Source of the DNA: JABCPE02 sp963530895
GTDB lineage: Bacteria > Bacteroidota > Bacteroidia > Flavobacteriales > Weeksellaceae
Direction: 5' to 3'
Length of the DNA: 12,898 nt
Assembly: GCA_963530895.1 (NCBI GenBank)
Contig: CAUSFO010000048.1
Coordinates: 1 to 12,898, forward strand
Part shown: piece by piece, positions 1 to 6,395 of the stretch
Layout: the number at the start of each line of letters is the position of its first letter
Numbering within the stretch: position 1 is the first letter of the stretch
The notes under the pieces: model-generated
The model's input: only the letters and a program-made list of their open reading frames with translations
What the model was told of the DNA's origin: nothing
The model's database searches: none
Program-made: the position numbers and the translations under genes

Positions 1-115
1 TGAGAAATTCCCTGACAGCCAGATTGTTAAAATTAAAAATGCAGGGCATTGGCTTCAAGTAGATAATTCGCAAGATTTTAACAATTCTGTTAAAGATTTT
101 TTAATAAAAGGCTAA
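1..115 (+). CDS. C-terminal end of a probable alpha/beta-fold hydrolase (5' end outside window)
   Basis: An open frame enters from the left edge (first complete codon at base 2) and stops at a TAA at 113-115, giving 37 visible residues. They contain NAGHWLQVD followed by a short amphipathic tail (FNNSVKDFLIKG). An 'AGHW...' motif about 20-25 residues before the C-terminus is where alpha/beta hydrolases of the MhpC/PldB/YbfF type carry the histidine of the Ser-Asp-His triad, so this is read as the end of such an enzyme, with His16 of the visible part as the catalytic candidate. The nucleophile elbow and the acid lie outside the window, so the substrate cannot be judged. The 69 bases to the next gene hold a possible promoter and no clear terminator. 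Confidence 0.6.
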   Translation, partial: EKFPDSQIVKIKNAGHWLQVDNSQDFNNSVKDFLIKG

Positions 116-153
116 TCATAACATAGATCAATTTTTATGTAAATAAAAAGTTT

Positions 154-161
154 TATATTTA
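154..161 (+). promoter_or_regulatory. Possible -7 box for the aldehyde dehydrogenase gene
   Basis: TATATTTA differs from the Bacteroidetes -7 consensus TAnnTTTG only in the last base and lies 23 bases before the ATG at 185, a spacing like that of better boxes in this window. No TTG-type -33 element is visible 17-23 bases upstream. The DNA is very AT-rich, so a chance match is quite possible. Confidence 0.3.
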
Positions 162-184
162 CAAAAATTGAAAATTTTAAAATT

Positions 185-1570
185 ATGTCAAGCATTAAAA
201 CTACAAATCCTGCTACAGGCGAGGTATTAAAAGAATATCCAGAAATGACATCTGGTGAGGTTTCAGAAATTATCGCGCAAGCTGATGAAACCTTTAAAGA
301 ATGGCGTAAAAAACCTTTTTCAGAAAGAGCAAAAGTACTCTATAATGCTGCAAGAATCATGCGTGAGCGCAAAGAAGAGTTGGGTAAATTATGCTCTATC
401 GAGATGGGAAAACTTCACAGAGAAGGTATCGCAGAGGTGGAACTTTGTGCAGGGATTTTTGAATATTATGCAGAAAATGGAGAAAAACTATTGGCGGATA
501 AGCCTTTGGAAACACCACACGGAAAGGCGTTTTTGTCTTATGAGCCGATAGGTGTGATTTTGAGTGTTCAACCTTGGAATTTCCCTTTCTATCAGACTAC
601 TCGTTCTGCTGCGCCTAACCTTATCGTAGGAAATACCATAGTGCTGAAACATGCATCTAATGTACCGCAGGCAGGAGAAATGATGGAAAAAATTCTTTTA
701 GAAGCAGGCGCGCCTAAGGGTGTTTATACTAATATTTTTGTCCCTGGTTCTAAAGTGTCAGAACTATTGGATGACCCAAGAGTAAAAGGAGCAGCCCTTA
801 CAGGAAGCGAACCAGCAGGAGCGAGTTTCGCATCTGCAGCAGGGAAAAATGTGAAAAAATCAATCTTGGAACTTGGTGGAAGTGATGCTTTCATCGTAAT
901 GCCAGATGCTGATTTAGATAAAGCTGTAGAAACTGCTGTGAATGGCAGACTATGGAATGCAGGGCAAGTGTGTGTTTCTCCGAAGAGAGTTATCGTTCCA
1001 GAAAGCCTTTATCCAGCATTCCTTGAAAAAGCTACACAGCTATTTGGAAATGCTAAAGTGGGAGATCCTCTTGATCCAGAAACTCAGTTGGCACCTCTAA
1101 GTAGTGTGAAGGCGAGAGAAGATGTTTTATCTCAAGTAGAAAAAGCCGTGGCACAAGGAGCAAGACTAGTGGCAGGAGGTAAAAAAATAGAAGGTCCAGG
1201 AGCATTTATGCAGCCTACTATTTTGACAGATATCAAAAAAGGAATGGACGCTTATTCATATGAAATATTTGGGCCAGTACTGATGATTTATTCCGTGAAA
1301 AATATGGACGAAGCCGTAGATTTGGCTAATGATACTAAATACGGTCTTGGTGGAACGGTTTTCGGAACGGATGTGGAGGAAGCAGTGAAAATCGCACGAA
1401 GAATAGATACGGGAATGGTCTATATCAATCATGTAACAGGGATTTCGCCAGAACTTCCATTCGGAGGAACGAAAAACTCTGGATATGGTAGAGAGCAGTC
1501 CATAGAGGGAATATATGAGTTCGTTAATTCTAAACTAATCAGGGTAACTACTCCTGATGCAGATTATTAA
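185..1570 (+). CDS. NAD(P)-dependent aldehyde dehydrogenase, succinate-semialdehyde dehydrogenase type
   Basis: A 461-residue aldehyde dehydrogenase superfamily enzyme, expected to be cytosolic and to oxidise an aldehyde to the acid with NAD or NADP. Family landmarks are all visible: PWNFP at 130-134 (Asn132 stabilises the thiohemiacetal), LTGSEPAG near 205-212 for cofactor binding, ELGGSD at 228-233 with general base Glu229, NAGQVC at 258-263 with nucleophile Cys263, and EIFGPV further on. The short N-terminus and the ELGGSD / NAGQVCVSPKR wording match the roughly 455-residue succinate-semialdehyde dehydrogenases (GabD/Sad-like short forms). Exact substrate is inferred; related short enzymes also accept other small aldehydes. 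The ATG at 185 gives a standard N-terminus (SIKTTNPATGEV). The SDR gene begins five bases after its stop, so the two are probably co-transcribed. No transaminase (GabT) is in view to confirm a GABA role. Confidence 0.88.
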   Translation: MSSIKTTNPATGEVLKEYPEMTSGEVSEIIAQADETFKEWRKKPFSERAKVLYNAARIMRERKEELGKLCSIEMGKLHREGIAEVELCAGIFEYYAENGEKLLADKPLETPHGKAFLSYEPIGVILSVQPWNFPFYQTTRSAAPNLIVGNTIVLKHASNVPQAGEMMEKILLEAGAPKGVYTNIFVPGSKVSELLDDPRVKGAALTGSEPAGASFASAAGKNVKKSILELGGSDAFIVMPDADLDKAVETAVNGRLWNAGQVCVSPKRVIVPESLYPAFLEKATQLFGNAKVGDPLDPETQLAPLSSVKAREDVLSQVEKAVAQGARLVAGGKKIEGPGAFMQPTILTDIKKGMDAYSYEIFGPVLMIYSVKNMDEAVDLANDTKYGLGGTVFGTDVEEAVKIARRIDTGMVYINHVTGISPELPFGGTKNSGYGREQSIEGIYEFVNSKLIRVTTPDADY

Positions 1571-1574
1571 TATT

Positions 1575-2294
1575 ATGCAAAATTTAAAAGGAAAAACAGC
1601 CCTCGTAACAGGTGGAGGGCGAGGATTAGGTAAAGCCGTAGCTTTGGCTCTGGCGGCAGAAGGTGTAAATGTAGCCATTACGGGTAGAAATGAAAACAAT
1701 CTGAAATCCGTAGTTGCGGAGATAGAGAGCAAAGGTGTGAAATCATCTTATTCAGTTTTTGATGTAACTGATAAGAAGCAAGTTTTTGCTTCATTAGAAA
1801 AATTACAAAATGACTTCGGGAAGTTTGATATTCTTATCAATAATGCTGGAATAGCGGCTTTCGGAGGAATTTTAGAAATGGATGATGAGCAGTGGGAAGA
1901 CATCGTGAAGACCAATCTTTTTGGGCCTTACTATGTGGTGAAAGCTGTGGTGCCAGGGATGGTGGAGAAAAAATCTGGCGATGTGGTGAATATTTCTTCA
2001 ACAGCAGGTCTGAAAGGAAATGCGCTTACTTCGGCATATTCTGCATCTAAATTTGGATTGATAGGAATGTCAGAATCTATGATGTTTGAACTTCGTAAGC
2101 AGAACATTCGTGTGACAACTCTTACGCCAAGTACGATTTCAACGGATATGGCTAAAACAGACCTGAAAATCACGGATGGAAACCCTGAAAAGGTGCTTCA
2201 GCCAGAGGATTTCGCGGAGCTGGTGGTAGATTTATTAAAGCTAAACAAGAGAGCAATGCTGGCTTCGGCGGCTCTTTGGTCTACAAATCCATAA
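1575..2294 (+). CDS. SDR-family oxidoreductase, 3-oxoacyl-[ACP] reductase-like
   Basis: A 239-residue classical short-chain dehydrogenase/reductase, expected to be a cytosolic NAD(P)H-dependent carbonyl reductase. The Rossmann signature TGGGRGLG is at 12-19, NNAG at 89-92, and the catalytic set is Asn114, Ser142, Tyr155 and Lys159 (YSASK). Arg38 after the second strand (ITGRNE) favours NADPH. FabG-like annotation is common for such proteins, but the substrate is not determined by sequence, and FabG for fatty acid synthesis usually sits with other fab genes, so a different ketone or aldehyde substrate is equally possible. A start at 1557 would add six residues and overlap the preceding stop; 1575 was chosen because MQNLKGKTALVTGGG is the normal SDR beginning and it starts five bases after the upstream stop. 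A hairpin terminator follows at 2318-2353. Confidence 0.87.
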   Translation: MQNLKGKTALVTGGGRGLGKAVALALAAEGVNVAITGRNENNLKSVVAEIESKGVKSSYSVFDVTDKKQVFASLEKLQNDFGKFDILINNAGIAAFGGILEMDDEQWEDIVKTNLFGPYYVVKAVVPGMVEKKSGDVVNISSTAGLKGNALTSAYSASKFGLIGMSESMMFELRKQNIRVTTLTPSTISTDMAKTDLKITDGNPEKVLQPEDFAELVVDLLKLNKRAMLASAALWSTNP

Positions 2295-2317
2295 AAATTA
2301 CTTTTTTAACCATATTA

Positions 2318-2353
2318 AAAGAGACTTTGGCTTATCTTTGCCAAAGTCTTTTT
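2318..2353 (+). terminator. Intrinsic terminator after the SDR gene
   Basis: AGACTTTGGC at 2322-2331 pairs perfectly with GCCAAAGTCT at 2340-2349 around an 8-base loop. The flanking AAAG/TTTT bases extend the stem to about 14 pairs (one G-T), and a T-rich tract follows. It lies 24 bases past the SDR stop. The loop and the first base of the right arm also spell TATCTTTG (2333-2340), a perfect -7 box for the next gene. Confidence 0.8.
2333..2340 (+). promoter_or_regulatory. -7 box (TATCTTTG) upstream of trpG/pabA
   Basis: TATCTTTG is an exact TAnnTTTG match, 27 bases before the ATG at 2368, and would start the message near 2346. It is embedded in the loop of the preceding terminator. No TTG-type -33 element is visible upstream, so strength is uncertain. 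Confidence 0.5.
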
Positions 2354-2367
2354 ATTTAAAAAATTGC

Positions 2368-2940
2368 ATGAAAATATTGGTGTTTGATAACTATGATAGT
2401 TTCACTTATAATTTGGTTCAGATGGTGGAGCAGATTGTAGGGAAGGAGTTTGTCTATGTTTTTAAAAATGATGAAATTTCACTGGAAGAAGTAGAAAAAT
2501 ACGATAAAATCATTCTTTCTCCTGGGCCAGGTGTGCCCAGTGAAGCTGGGATTTTGCTGGATGTGATAAAGGAATTTGCGCCAAAGAAACCTATTTTAGG
2601 CGTTTGCCTTGGTTTACAGGCGATTGCAGAGGCGTTTGGTGGAAAGCTGATTAACTTGAATAATGTCTATCACGGCGTTGGGATTTCTACGGCTATTATT
2701 GGAGATAATGCAAAGATATTCAGTGGTTTACCTTATGAAATCATTACAGGAAGATACCACTCTTGGGCGGTAGATTCTCATGATTTCCCTGAAGAGTTAC
2801 AAATCACGGCAGTAGATGAGCAGGGTATCATCATGGCATTACAACATAGAAAATATGATGTCCATGCGGTGCAATTTCACCCAGAAAGTGTATTGACACT
2901 TTGTGGGAAGAAGATTTTGGAGAATTTTTTAAAGGATTAA
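2368..2940 (+). CDS. Anthranilate / aminodeoxychorismate synthase component II (glutamine amidotransferase)
   Basis: A 190-residue class I glutamine amidotransferase of the TrpG/PabA family. It hydrolyses glutamine and passes ammonia to a chorismate-binding partner (TrpE or PabB) for anthranilate (tryptophan) or aminodeoxychorismate (folate) synthesis. FDNYDSFTYNL at 6-16 is the family N-terminal signature; LSPGPGVPSEAG (50-61) forms the oxyanion-hole region; GVCLG at 78-82 holds nucleophile Cys80; and FHPES at 170-174 supplies His171 and Glu173. Length is complete. The frame extends upstream to a TTG at 2338, but that codon lies inside the -7 box, so the ATG at 2368 giving MKILVFDNYDS is used. 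No trpE, pabB or other trp gene adjoins, so TrpG cannot be separated from PabA here; one subunit may serve both pathways. It converges on zupT with only seven bases between stops. Confidence 0.9.
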   Translation: MKILVFDNYDSFTYNLVQMVEQIVGKEFVYVFKNDEISLEEVEKYDKIILSPGPGVPSEAGILLDVIKEFAPKKPILGVCLGLQAIAEAFGGKLINLNNVYHGVGISTAIIGDNAKIFSGLPYEIITGRYHSWAVDSHDFPEELQITAVDEQGIIMALQHRKYDVHAVQFHPESVLTLCGKKILENFLKD

Positions 2941-2947
2941 AAATTTT

Positions 2948-3751
2948 TTAAGCCATCATTATAAGGCTTAGGGCCATAATAGCCATACCAAAAATCAAAC
3001 CATAAATGGAAAGATGATGTTCTCCAAATGCATGGGTAGCAGGTAATAGCTCATCAAGAGATATAAAAACCATAATTCCAGCTACTATGGCAAATATCTG
3101 TCCCATCAAAACAGGAGTAATAAATGGCATTAAAACAAGATATGCAGCAATAGCTCCGATAGGTTCTGCTAGACCAGAGAACAAGGACATCAGAAATGCT
3201 TTTTTCTTGTTTTTAGTTACTTGGTAGATGGGGACAGCTACTGCTATGCCTTCGGGAATGTTATGGATGGCTACAGCAGTTGCAATGGCTATACCTAATG
3301 TGGGATTTTCAACTCCTGCAATGAGGGTGGCTATCCCCTCAGGAAAGTTATGAATAGCGATTGCAAATGATGTCAAAATCCCCATCCGCATTAGCTTAGA
3401 ACCTTTTTTTATCGGTTTTTCCATATTTTCTAAGTGTTGAATTTCATGAGGATTTTCAAATGAGGGAATTAAACGGTCTATAATGCCAATGAATAAAATT
3501 CCGCCAAAGAAACATAACCACATGGTTAGCAACCCTTTTGTATTTCCCATCTCTTCAGTAAGGATTTCTCTGGACTGAACTAAAAACTCTGCAAAGGATA
3601 CCAAAATCATCACTCCAGCGGAAAGTCCCAAGGAAAAAGATAATAATTTTTTGTTTGTCTGCTGAGTGAAAAAGACAATCAGCCCCCCAATTCCAGTGGA
3701 TAATCCTGCAAATAAAGTCAATAAAAATGCGATAAAAATATGCTGTTCCAA
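2948..3751 (-). CDS. zupT: ZIP-family zinc transporter, ZupT-like
   Basis: A 267-residue polytopic inner-membrane protein of the ZIP family (ZupT/GufA branch), which imports zinc and often other divalent metals such as iron. The two metal-site helices are plain: HNFPEG at 134-139 (TM4) and HNIPEG at 163-168 (TM5), with GLAEPIGA (193-200) and SLDELLP (231-237) also as in ZupT. A variable loop rich in His and Glu lies between residues about 100 and 115 (PHEIQHLENMEK). The natural N-terminus MEQHIFIAFLLTLFAGL starts at a TTG (3749-3751). In-frame upstream codons reach a TAA four codons before that with no ATG, and the first internal ATG (residue 48) would remove TM1. A TAGATTTG -7 box lies 20 bases upstream of the TTG. 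No Zur-like palindrome was recognised in the short upstream gap. Confidence 0.9.
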   Translation of the reverse strand: MEQHIFIAFLLTLFAGLSTGIGGLIVFFTQQTNKKLLSFSLGLSAGVMILVSFAEFLVQSREILTEEMGNTKGLLTMWLCFFGGILFIGIIDRLIPSFENPHEIQHLENMEKPIKKGSKLMRMGILTSFAIAIHNFPEGIATLIAGVENPTLGIAIATAVAIHNIPEGIAVAVPIYQVTKNKKKAFLMSLFSGLAEPIGAIAAYLVLMPFITPVLMGQIFAIVAGIMVFISLDELLPATHAFGEHHLSIYGLIFGMAIMALSLIMMA

Positions 3752-3771
3752 AATACTAATTATTTATATCA

Positions 3772-3779
3772 CAAATCTA
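3772..3779 (-). promoter_or_regulatory. -7 box (TAGATTTG on minus strand) for zupT
   Basis: The minus strand reads TAGATTTG, an exact TAnnTTTG match, with 20 bases between it and the TTG start at 3751, the same spacing seen for other genes here. No clear TTG -33 box is visible. The position supports a start at 3751 rather than an internal ATG. Confidence 0.5.
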
Positions 3780-3806
3780 AAAAAATAAAGGTAAGAATAA
3801 CTAGCA

Positions 3807-4136
3807 CTAAGATAAATATTTTAAAAATTCCCAGAATTTTCTGTTTTTCAGGTAGTTGAGTGAATTTTCGTTACAGTAGGCCTCTTGTTCAAAACTGATT
3901 TTTTCATACGCCATTTCTCCATTTCTCAGTTTGATATACCAATATAAAAACTCAGCGAGATACCAAAGGTAAAATAGAATAATGCCCATTTCCAGCTGCT
4001 GCCGAAGGTGTATTTTTTCGTGGTTGATAAGGGTGTGGTTATTTTTCAGCCTTTTATCTTTTAAAATAATAAAGGGAAAAATAGCAATTCCTAAAATTTT
4101 TGTATTTTTGAGCAAAGTTTGGCACACTATTATCAT
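3807..4136 (-). CDS. Small membrane protein with an HExxH motif, function unknown
   Basis: A 109-residue protein. Residues 11-26 (NTKILGIAIFPFIILK) are hydrophobic, then NHEKIHLRQQLEM (38-50) carries an HExxH zinc-protease motif (His39, Glu40, His43), followed by a strongly hydrophobic membrane segment (about 50-70) and FEQEAYCNE (82-90), whose Glu83 or Glu85 could be a third zinc ligand. The tail is LNYLKNRKFWEFLKYLS. This order recalls membrane metallopeptidases (M48/M56-like) stripped to the active-site core. I believe similar short proteins, annotated hypothetical, occur across Flavobacteriia, but I can assign no substrate. The ATG at 4136 directly follows an in-frame stop. A TTG at 4115 is an alternative start, more consistent with the -7 box at 4141-4148. 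It is divergent from the DUF4136 lipoprotein gene. Confidence 0.65.
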   Translation of the reverse strand: MIIVCQTLLKNTKILGIAIFPFIILKDKRLKNNHTLINHEKIHLRQQLEMGIILFYLWYLAEFLYWYIKLRNGEMAYEKISFEQEAYCNENSLNYLKNRKFWEFLKYLS

Positions 4137-4140
4137 TCAA

Positions 4141-4148
4141 CAAAAATA
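4141..4148 (-). promoter_or_regulatory. Possible -7 box (TATTTTTG on minus strand) for the HExxH protein gene
   Basis: The minus strand reads TATTTTTG, an exact consensus match, but only four bases separate it from the ATG at 4136, far less than the 18-40 bases of other boxes here. Either the message is nearly leaderless, translation starts at the TTG at 4115, or this is a chance match in AT-rich DNA. Confidence 0.3.
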
Positions 4149-4183
4149 AAATAAATTTTATATAACACTAAAAAAATAAAGAT

Positions 4184-4714
4184 ATGAGCAGAATAAAGTA
4201 TTTATTTCTATCAGTAGGGATGGGGATTCTGATAGCATCCTGCAGTCCATTTAGAGTAGTGTCAGATTATGACCCAAAGGCTAACTTTTCTGAGTACAAG
4301 ACTTATTCTGTAAACTTGGAAGAGCTGAAACTGAATGATATAGACCAAAGCAGAGTGACGGATGAATTACAGAAACAGCTGGCAGAGAAGGGGTTATCCC
4401 AGAGTAATGATGCAGCAGATTTGGTGATTCAGGTCAAGGCAAATCATAAGCTGGTAAGAGATACCTATGTGACGCCTAATGTGTATTTGGGAGGCTGGGG
4501 CAGCTGGCTCGGCTGGGGAATGGGTCTAGGAAGAACTTATACCAATGAATACAACCAAGGAGGACTAGTTTTTAACTTTATGGATGCAAAGACAGGGAAG
4601 CTCGTTTGGCAGGGAAAAGGAAGCGGAATCAATGTAGATTCGCCGAAGTCAAAACAAAAGCAAATTCCAGAAATCATCGCTGAAATATTGAAAAATTATC
4701 CACCAAAGAAATAA
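4184..4714 (+). CDS. DUF4136 domain-containing lipoprotein
   Basis: A 176-residue predicted lipoprotein. The signal peptide ends in a clear lipobox, LIASC, with Cys20 as the lipidation site. The mature part matches DUF4136 proteins: it opens with VVSDYDPKANFSEYKTYSV (a hallmark 'D.DP...F..YKTY' start), continues with a helix of the type 'RVTDELQKQLAEKGL' and a strand ADLVIQVKA (79-87), has a Gly/Trp-rich stretch (about 103-117), and closes with LVFNFMDAKTGKLVWQGKG (128-146) and a C-terminal helix. The family role is unknown. No acidic lipoprotein-export signal directly follows the cysteine, so a periplasm-facing position is more likely than surface display, though this is inference. A terminator follows at 4735-4765. 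I find no consensus -7 box in the 47-base gap upstream. Confidence 0.85.
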   Translation: MSRIKYLFLSVGMGILIASCSPFRVVSDYDPKANFSEYKTYSVNLEELKLNDIDQSRVTDELQKQLAEKGLSQSNDAADLVIQVKANHKLVRDTYVTPNVYLGGWGSWLGWGMGLGRTYTNEYNQGGLVFNFMDAKTGKLVWQGKGSGINVDSPKSKQKQIPEIIAEILKNYPPKK

Positions 4715-4734
4715 TAACAATCATTTTTAAAACG

Positions 4735-4765
4735 AGAGAGGCTGTCCCACGGGATGGTCTTTTTT
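4735..4765 (+). terminator. Intrinsic terminator after the DUF4136 lipoprotein gene
   Basis: GAGGCTGTCCC (4738-4748) can pair with GGGATGGTCTT (4751-4761) through about 9-11 pairs including several G-T wobbles, with a tight loop around ACG-adjacent bases, followed by TTTTTATT. It lies 20 bases past the stop at 4714. Confidence 0.65.
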
Positions 4766-4781
4766 ATTGATAAAATTCATC

Positions 4782-4812
4782 TTTCTATTCTGGTGGAAAT
4801 TGCGTACATTCG
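4782..4812 (+). promoter_or_regulatory. Possible promoter for the 511-residue exported protein
   Basis: TACATTCG (4805-4812) has one mismatch to TAnnTTTG, and TTTC (4782-4785) lies 19 bases upstream where a TTTG -33 element is expected. The ATG at 4825 is 12 bases further on. Both boxes are imperfect but the spacing fits. Confidence 0.35.
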
Positions 4813-4824
4813 CAAGAAAAAATT

Positions 4825-6360
4825 ATGCGAAAAATTTTATTTACATTCTTGATTTTCTGCGGTGTTTTCACTGCTTTTTCACAATCGCGAGATTTATTTG
4901 CTTTAGCCAAGGGAAATTATCTAGGGTTCAATGCATTATTTGACCAAGATGAAAACCTCTATGGATATGTGGCGATCTACGGCTATGGCAAGTCTGGTGA
5001 TAAAACGAAAAAATTTGAATATGTCTTTTTGGATAAAAACTTAAATCCAGTTGCCAACAAAGAGTTTGAAGGAGATATCACGGCGGCGAGCTATTTCGGG
5101 GCGATTGATTTTAGAGGGAATTTGGTTCTTTATCCAAGAGCGGATTATGATGCAGTAAAAGGAAAGGACTTCTTCTATCCGCGCACAATGGAGGTTAATC
5201 TAAAGGATAACACCATAAAACAAAAAGTATATTACGAATACGAGAATAACGCTTTCAAAGAAGTAACAGAACCAGAAAATGTACGAAACCAAAGAAAAGA
5301 AGAAAGAAAAGAGCGGAGAGAAAAAGGATTTCTTTATGTATCTAGTGTTTATGAAATAAAAGAAGGCGGTTTCATCGTTATGGAATATGACGACTACGAA
5401 ACTTATGGCAAAAATCATAGCCTAAAAAGATACGATGACAATAAAAAACTGCTTTGGGAATACAAGTATAATACGGATGGAACTAAAAACAAATATGAAT
5501 CCATCAGAATCATTGAAAAAGATGATAAACACATCTACACTATTCTAAAAGTAAAGAATAAGAGGGAATATTCTTATTTCTTCCAAGTGCTGGATATGAA
5601 AACAGGAAGTATAAAAGCCAAAACACCGATTACAGGCTTGAATGGATTGACTATGGATGAAATTACCTCTCTATATTCTAGTGGAAGATTGGTGGATAAT
5701 GATAAAACATTTGATGATAAAATAATCATCTCAGGAAGGTTTTATGAAAAACAAAGTGCCTTATATTCTGTGGGATTGACAAGGCTTGTTTTAGATAAAC
5801 GAAACTTTGGAGTGGATGTTAAAAATATCTATTTCATAGACTTTAAGCCGTTTATACAGGAAATTAATAAATTTGGTCATGTCGAAATGGGATATCATCT
5901 TTTGGAAAGAGATTTCTTCTTCCTAAAAGACGGCAGTGTAGGGATTTTATTTGAAAAATGGAGACCAGAGGGGGCTTATTCTGCTTCAGCGACAAAAGAT
6001 ATGGTGTATGCCTTTACAGATAAAGATTTTAAGCTGAAAGAAGTGAGAGTTTTTGAAAAGGATAAAACCAAATGGAATGTAAATGCTGACTATCTTTTCT
6101 CTCAATATCTAAATGGCGGCAAAGATGTGGCGTTTTTCTTTAGAGACTTTAAAAAAGATAAAGAAACGAAGGAAAAGAATTGGAATTTGTACATCAATAC
6201 GCTTATCGATGGTAAATTCAATCAAGAAAATGTAAAAATCTCCGAGAAAGACAATTATTTTGTAGTTCCTTACATCGGGAAAGAGGGCTATATTCTCCTC
6301 CGTGAATACAATGAGAAAGAAAAATTCAATAAAATCCGTTTGGAGAGATTAAATTTTTAA
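4825..6360 (+). CDS. Exported protein of unknown function, 511 residues
   Basis: I do not recognise the family. The N-terminus (MRKILFTFLIFCGVFTAFSQ, 1-20) is a Sec signal peptide with likely cleavage after residue 18-20; there is no lipobox and no further membrane segment, so a periplasmic or secreted soluble protein is expected. The mature part alternates aromatic and charged residues with recurring strand-turn-strand phrases around 'D...N.L' turns: VFLDKNLNPVANKEF, RYDDNKKLLWEYKY, QVLDMKTGSIKAKTP and FTDKDFKLKEVRVFEKD. This spacing would suit a beta-propeller-like fold, but that is inference only. A very basic/acidic patch (RNQRKEERKERREKG, 154-168) interrupts it and is probably a helix or flexible linker. 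It has no C-terminal type IX sorting domain. It converges on the M48 protease gene and ends at a shared bidirectional terminator. Confidence 0.8.
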   Translation: MRKILFTFLIFCGVFTAFSQSRDLFALAKGNYLGFNALFDQDENLYGYVAIYGYGKSGDKTKKFEYVFLDKNLNPVANKEFEGDITAASYFGAIDFRGNLVLYPRADYDAVKGKDFFYPRTMEVNLKDNTIKQKVYYEYENNAFKEVTEPENVRNQRKEERKERREKGFLYVSSVYEIKEGGFIVMEYDDYETYGKNHSLKRYDDNKKLLWEYKYNTDGTKNKYESIRIIEKDDKHIYTILKVKNKREYSYFFQVLDMKTGSIKAKTPITGLNGLTMDEITSLYSSGRLVDNDKTFDDKIIISGRFYEKQSALYSVGLTRLVLDKRNFGVDVKNIYFIDFKPFIQEINKFGHVEMGYHLLERDFFFLKDGSVGILFEKWRPEGAYSASATKDMVYAFTDKDFKLKEVRVFEKDKTKWNVNADYLFSQYLNGGKDVAFFFRDFKKDKETKEKNWNLYINTLIDGKFNQENVKISEKDNYFVVPYIGKEGYILLREYNEKEKFNKIRLERLNF

Positions 6361-6361
6361 C

Positions 6362-6395
6362 AAAAAAAAAGGGGCTTCTAAGAAGCTCCTTTTTT
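6362..6395. terminator. Bidirectional intrinsic terminator between the 511-residue protein and the M48 protease genes
   Basis: An A tract (6362-6370) and GGGGCTTC (6371-6378) pair with GAAGCTCC (6382-6389) and a T tract (6390-6395), with a three-base loop and one G-T pair. Because the arms are flanked by A and T runs, the structure works in both directions for two convergent genes. The minus-strand stop codon of the protease (6378-6380) lies in the hairpin, so its last residues (Gly-Ala-Ser) are coded by the stem. Confidence 0.85.

Noticed and set aside
1557..1574. Upstream ATG that would extend the SDR protein by six residues
   Set aside because: It overlaps the aldehyde dehydrogenase stop and adds MQIINI before a normal SDR start; the ATG at 1575 fits the family better.
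2338..2367. TTG start extending the TrpG/PabA protein upstream
   Set aside because: It lies in the terminator/-7 box and precedes the conserved MKILVFDNYDS start.
2941..2970. Hairpin TAAGCC...GGCTTA at the trpG/zupT convergence as a terminator
   Set aside because: Only six pairs with a ten-base loop, and on the zupT strand the following bases are A's before T's; too weak to call.
5200..5418. Open frame on the minus strand inside the 511-residue protein gene
   Set aside because: It reads as a Phe/Ile/Val-rich shadow of the Lys/Glu/Asn-rich coding strand, without a promoter or family match.
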